Assembly: GCA_016930595.1 (NCBI GenBank)
Contig: JAFGGJ010000010.1
Location: 1-50,095, forward strand
From: Planctomycetota bacterium
GTDB lineage: Bacteria; Planctomycetota; SZUA-567; JAFGGJ01
DNA: 50,095 nt
Reading direction: 5' to 3'
Part shown: piece after piece, positions 48,663 through 50,095 of the stretch
Numbering within the stretch: position 1 is the first letter of the stretch
Layout: each line of letters begins with the position of its first letter
Position numbers and translations under genes: made by a program
The notes under the pieces: generated by a model
What the model was told of the DNA's origin: nothing
Seen by the model: only the letters and a program-made list of their open reading frames with translations
Databases searched by the model: none

Positions 48663-49805
48663 TCAAGGCTTGGTTCCAGAAGAAGACCCCCCAGTCGGGG
48701 AGCGTTCATCGTCCCCGATGCCCGCGGCCGTGTTCGCCGGGGCGACGGGATCTTCCGCATCCGCCACGGCATCTGCGCCTTCCGGCAGCTTGATAAGTCC
48801 CTTGCCGCCGCAGGTCTGGCATGGAAAAGCGGGGAAGAATCCCCGGCCGTTGCAGCGAGGGCATATTTCGAGGTGGTCGCCGACGTTAACATAACCCGGT
48901 GCCGGCGACCTGCCGCACTGTGGACACCTGACCCATTCTTCCACGCCGGTACCGTTGCAGACCGGGCAAAACTCGTAGCCCCTGGGGGGCTTTGGGACTT
49001 TCTTTTCGAGTTTTTCGGGGTCCACGCGTCCAGTGCCGTTGCAGAGGTCGCATTTAAGCCCCGGCAGCTTGCCCTTGCCCCAGCAGCGGTTGCACACTTC
49101 GTAACGGTTAGTCGTCATGGAAAAGATGTAGCCGGGCCGCTTGGACTGATCGCACTGGAGGCACGGCAGCCAGACCATGACACCCGTACCTTCACATTTG
49201 GGACACGGGATGTCCCTTCTTCTGACAATCGGTTTCGGTCGTTCAGCCGCCGTTTTTTCTTTTTCCGCTTCCGCTTCTTCGCGGCTGACCCATTCGTCGC
49301 CGACTTTCATCAATCCCTTGGATCTCAACGAAGAGGCGCTCACCCATTCGCCCTTATAGAGCGTAAGGCCCATGGCTTCCCTGGCGCCCTGATGGTCCTT
49401 GTCGATGGAAATCGCCTTTTCGTAAGCCTGTGTCGCCTGCTTTTTCAAACGGTATTTTGTGGCGTATTTTCCGAGTTCGTAGTACTCGTCCGCCGTGGCG
49501 TCTTTCTTTTTTCCCAAAGCTTTCCAGTCTTTGGTGAAAACGGTGATGGGCGCCGCCGTATACTTGACTTCTTTAACTTCGTACTTGGAAATGCGGATTG
49601 TCGCCCCGAAATAGGTCTTGATGACGTATTCCGTGCCTTCCAGCTTCACATCCCCTTCAATTTTCCTGCCGTCGGTGGTAATCACGATGTCAGCCGACAG
49701 CCGCAATCCCGCAAACAGGATGAGTGCCGCCGCGACAAACAGCCGTGCGCTGCCGCAAAAGGTTTCGGGATTCGCAAGAAACAAACCGGAACGCGAAGGT
49801 CGCAT
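48663..49805 (-). CDS. Exported or membrane-anchored protein with eight DnaJ-type CxxC zinc-finger motifs
   Basis: The 380-residue product starts at ATG 49805. A hydrophobic N-terminal segment (about 20-38, 'LFVAAALILFAGLRLSA') is a signal peptide or anchor. Residues about 40-80 form a small beta domain ('VITTDGRKIEGDVKLEG') seen in many PVC exported proteins; TPR-like helices follow (about 95-160). The second half has two sets of four CxxC motifs (CPKCEGTG, CLQC, CNRCWGKG, CDLCNGTG; CPVCNGTG, CPQC, CPRCNGRG, CQTCGGKG), the DnaJ cysteine-rich repeat, but no J domain. Zinc binding in the periplasm would be unusual. It has its own promoter with palindromes and precedes the WG-repeat gene. Confidence 0.75.
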   Translation of the reverse strand: MRPSRSGLFLANPETFCGSARLFVAAALILFAGLRLSADIVITTDGRKIEGDVKLEGTEYVIKTYFGATIRISKYEVKEVKYTAAPITVFTKDWKALGKKKDATADEYYELGKYATKYRLKKQATQAYEKAISIDKDHQGAREAMGLTLYKGEWVSASSLRSKGLMKVGDEWVSREEAEAEKEKTAAERPKPIVRRRDIPCPKCEGTGVMVWLPCLQCDQSKRPGYIFSMTTNRYEVCNRCWGKGKLPGLKCDLCNGTGRVDPEKLEKKVPKPPRGYEFCPVCNGTGVEEWVRCPQCGRSPAPGYVNVGDHLEICPRCNGRGFFPAFPCQTCGGKGLIKLPEGADAVADAEDPVAPANTAAGIGDDERSPTGGSSSGTKP

Positions 49806-49842
49806 TAAAACGCCTACCTTCCTAGGCACACCCGCCGAAAAT

Positions 49843-49892
49843 ATTCTATCACATTCCAGGCACATGTGCAATCCGGAATTCACAGCGCTGTG
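49843..49892 (-). promoter_or_regulatory. Promoter of the zinc-finger/WG genes with two palindromes
   Basis: Minus strand TTGCAC (49866-49871), 17-bp spacer, TAGAAT (49843-49848). A perfect 10-bp palindrome GCACATGTGC (49860-49869) overlaps the -35, and a perfect 12-bp palindrome CACAGCGCTGTG (49881-49892) lies just upstream. Both suit a regulator binding site. Confidence 0.5.
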
Positions 49893-49989
49893 AAAATAGA
49901 TTCGTACGCATACCATGTTTTTCCCCGACGCATACAGGAAGCTGGTTGCGGGGAAAAGACGCCCCCAGGAGGAAATATCGAAGAGAACG

Positions 49990-50005
49990 CCCCCGGGCCC
50001 GGGGG
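49990..50005. repeat. Perfect 16-bp GC palindrome beside the right terminal repeat
   Basis: CCCCCGGGCCCGGGGG is self-complementary and directly abuts the 77-bp repeat at 50006. The left copy is followed 11 bp later by CCCGGTTACCGGG. A GC dyad after the repeat at both ends suggests it belongs to the element. Confidence 0.6.
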
Positions 50006-50082
50006 AATAATTGACAAAACGAAGCCAATCCATAACAGTATATCGCCATACCTAACATCCCATACGACATAGACTTCCCGAG
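50006..50082 (-). repeat. Terminal inverted repeat, right copy
   Basis: Reverse complement of positions 1-77 with 6 mismatches (about 92% identity). It lies about 200 bp upstream of the zinc-finger gene and points inwards. The last 13 bases of the window (50083-50095) lie beyond it. Confidence 0.8.
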
Positions 50083-50095
50083 CCAGTGTCGCAAA

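Noticed and set aside
48873-49808. 311-codon plus-strand frame opposite the zinc-finger gene
   Set aside because: Shadow frame; the minus strand carries eight CxxC motifs and a signal segment that explain the sequence.
1-50095. tRNA, rRNA, CRISPR array, insertion sequence or prophage
   Set aside because: No cloverleaf-like sequence, array of regular repeats, transposase, integrase or phage structural gene was seen on either strand. A covariance-model search would be needed to exclude small RNAs.

Overview
The window looks like one complete contig from a Gram-negative, high-GC bacterium. An LptD/OstA-type outer-membrane protein, a porin-like barrel and several lipoproteins support an outer membrane. 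Sulfatases, a DUF1080-like domain, UroD-family paralogues and an exported protein with DnaJ-type zinc fingers point towards the Planctomycetota/Lentisphaerota/Kiritimatiellota side of the tree or a related candidate phylum. That placement is inferred from gene content only. Starts are mostly ATG with GGAGG-like ribosome binding sites, with some GTG and TTG. Several promoters have a clear TATAAT. A 77-bp sequence occurs in inverted orientation at both extreme ends (1-77 and 50006-50082, about 92% identical), so the contig probably ends where assembly broke at a dispersed repeat.

Left part (0.2-8.8 kb): an exported STN-like protein; a 47-residue membrane peptide coupled to a U32-like protein with a C-terminal four-cysteine cluster; an aldo/keto reductase; an S51 peptidase E; L-ribulose-5-phosphate 4-epimerase and ribulokinase (araD-araB, overlapping); and an exported beta-propeller/PKD protein. 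From 8.8 to 11.3 kb, on the minus strand, lie a zinc-ribbon/DUF1080-like membrane protein and a PurF homologue that lacks the N-terminal catalytic cysteine.

11.4-16.8 kb (minus strand) is the most unusual block. It is a tightly packed six-gene operon: a 96-residue soluble protein, four membrane proteins of unknown function, and a GlmL/MutL-type ASKHA ATPase. No glutamate mutase subunit is present. A TTGCCG-17-TATAAT promoter precedes it, back to back with a promoter for a rightward pair of unknown genes (16.9-19.2 kb). hisA and a formylglycine-type sulfatase follow.

21.7-31 kb (minus strand): dnaA with a perfect TTATCCACA box upstream; a four-gene overlapping operon (lipoprotein, transglutaminase-like/TPR lipoprotein, BtuF-like binding protein, NYN/YacP-like protein); a CxxC thioredoxin-fold protein; and an FHA-GAF-HD-GYP protein overlapping an LptD-like gene.

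31-50 kb: a sulfatase-superfamily protein with Thr where formylglycine should be; a barrel-like lipoprotein; three UroD-superfamily paralogues around an Eis-like acetyltransferase; two convergent secreted-protein genes (38.6-42.9 kb) whose promoters carry the same ACTGTCC-N-GGACAGT palindrome; an alginate-export-like porin; a response regulator; a second formylglycine-type sulfatase; a WG-repeat protein; and the zinc-finger protein. Sulfatases, porin and secreted enzymes suggest use of sulfated glycans; this is inferred.

By eye the plus strand is G-rich from about 2-12 kb, roughly balanced around 13-24 kb, and C-rich from about 26-48 kb, whichever strand the genes lie on. No rRNA, tRNA, CRISPR array, transposase or prophage gene was seen.
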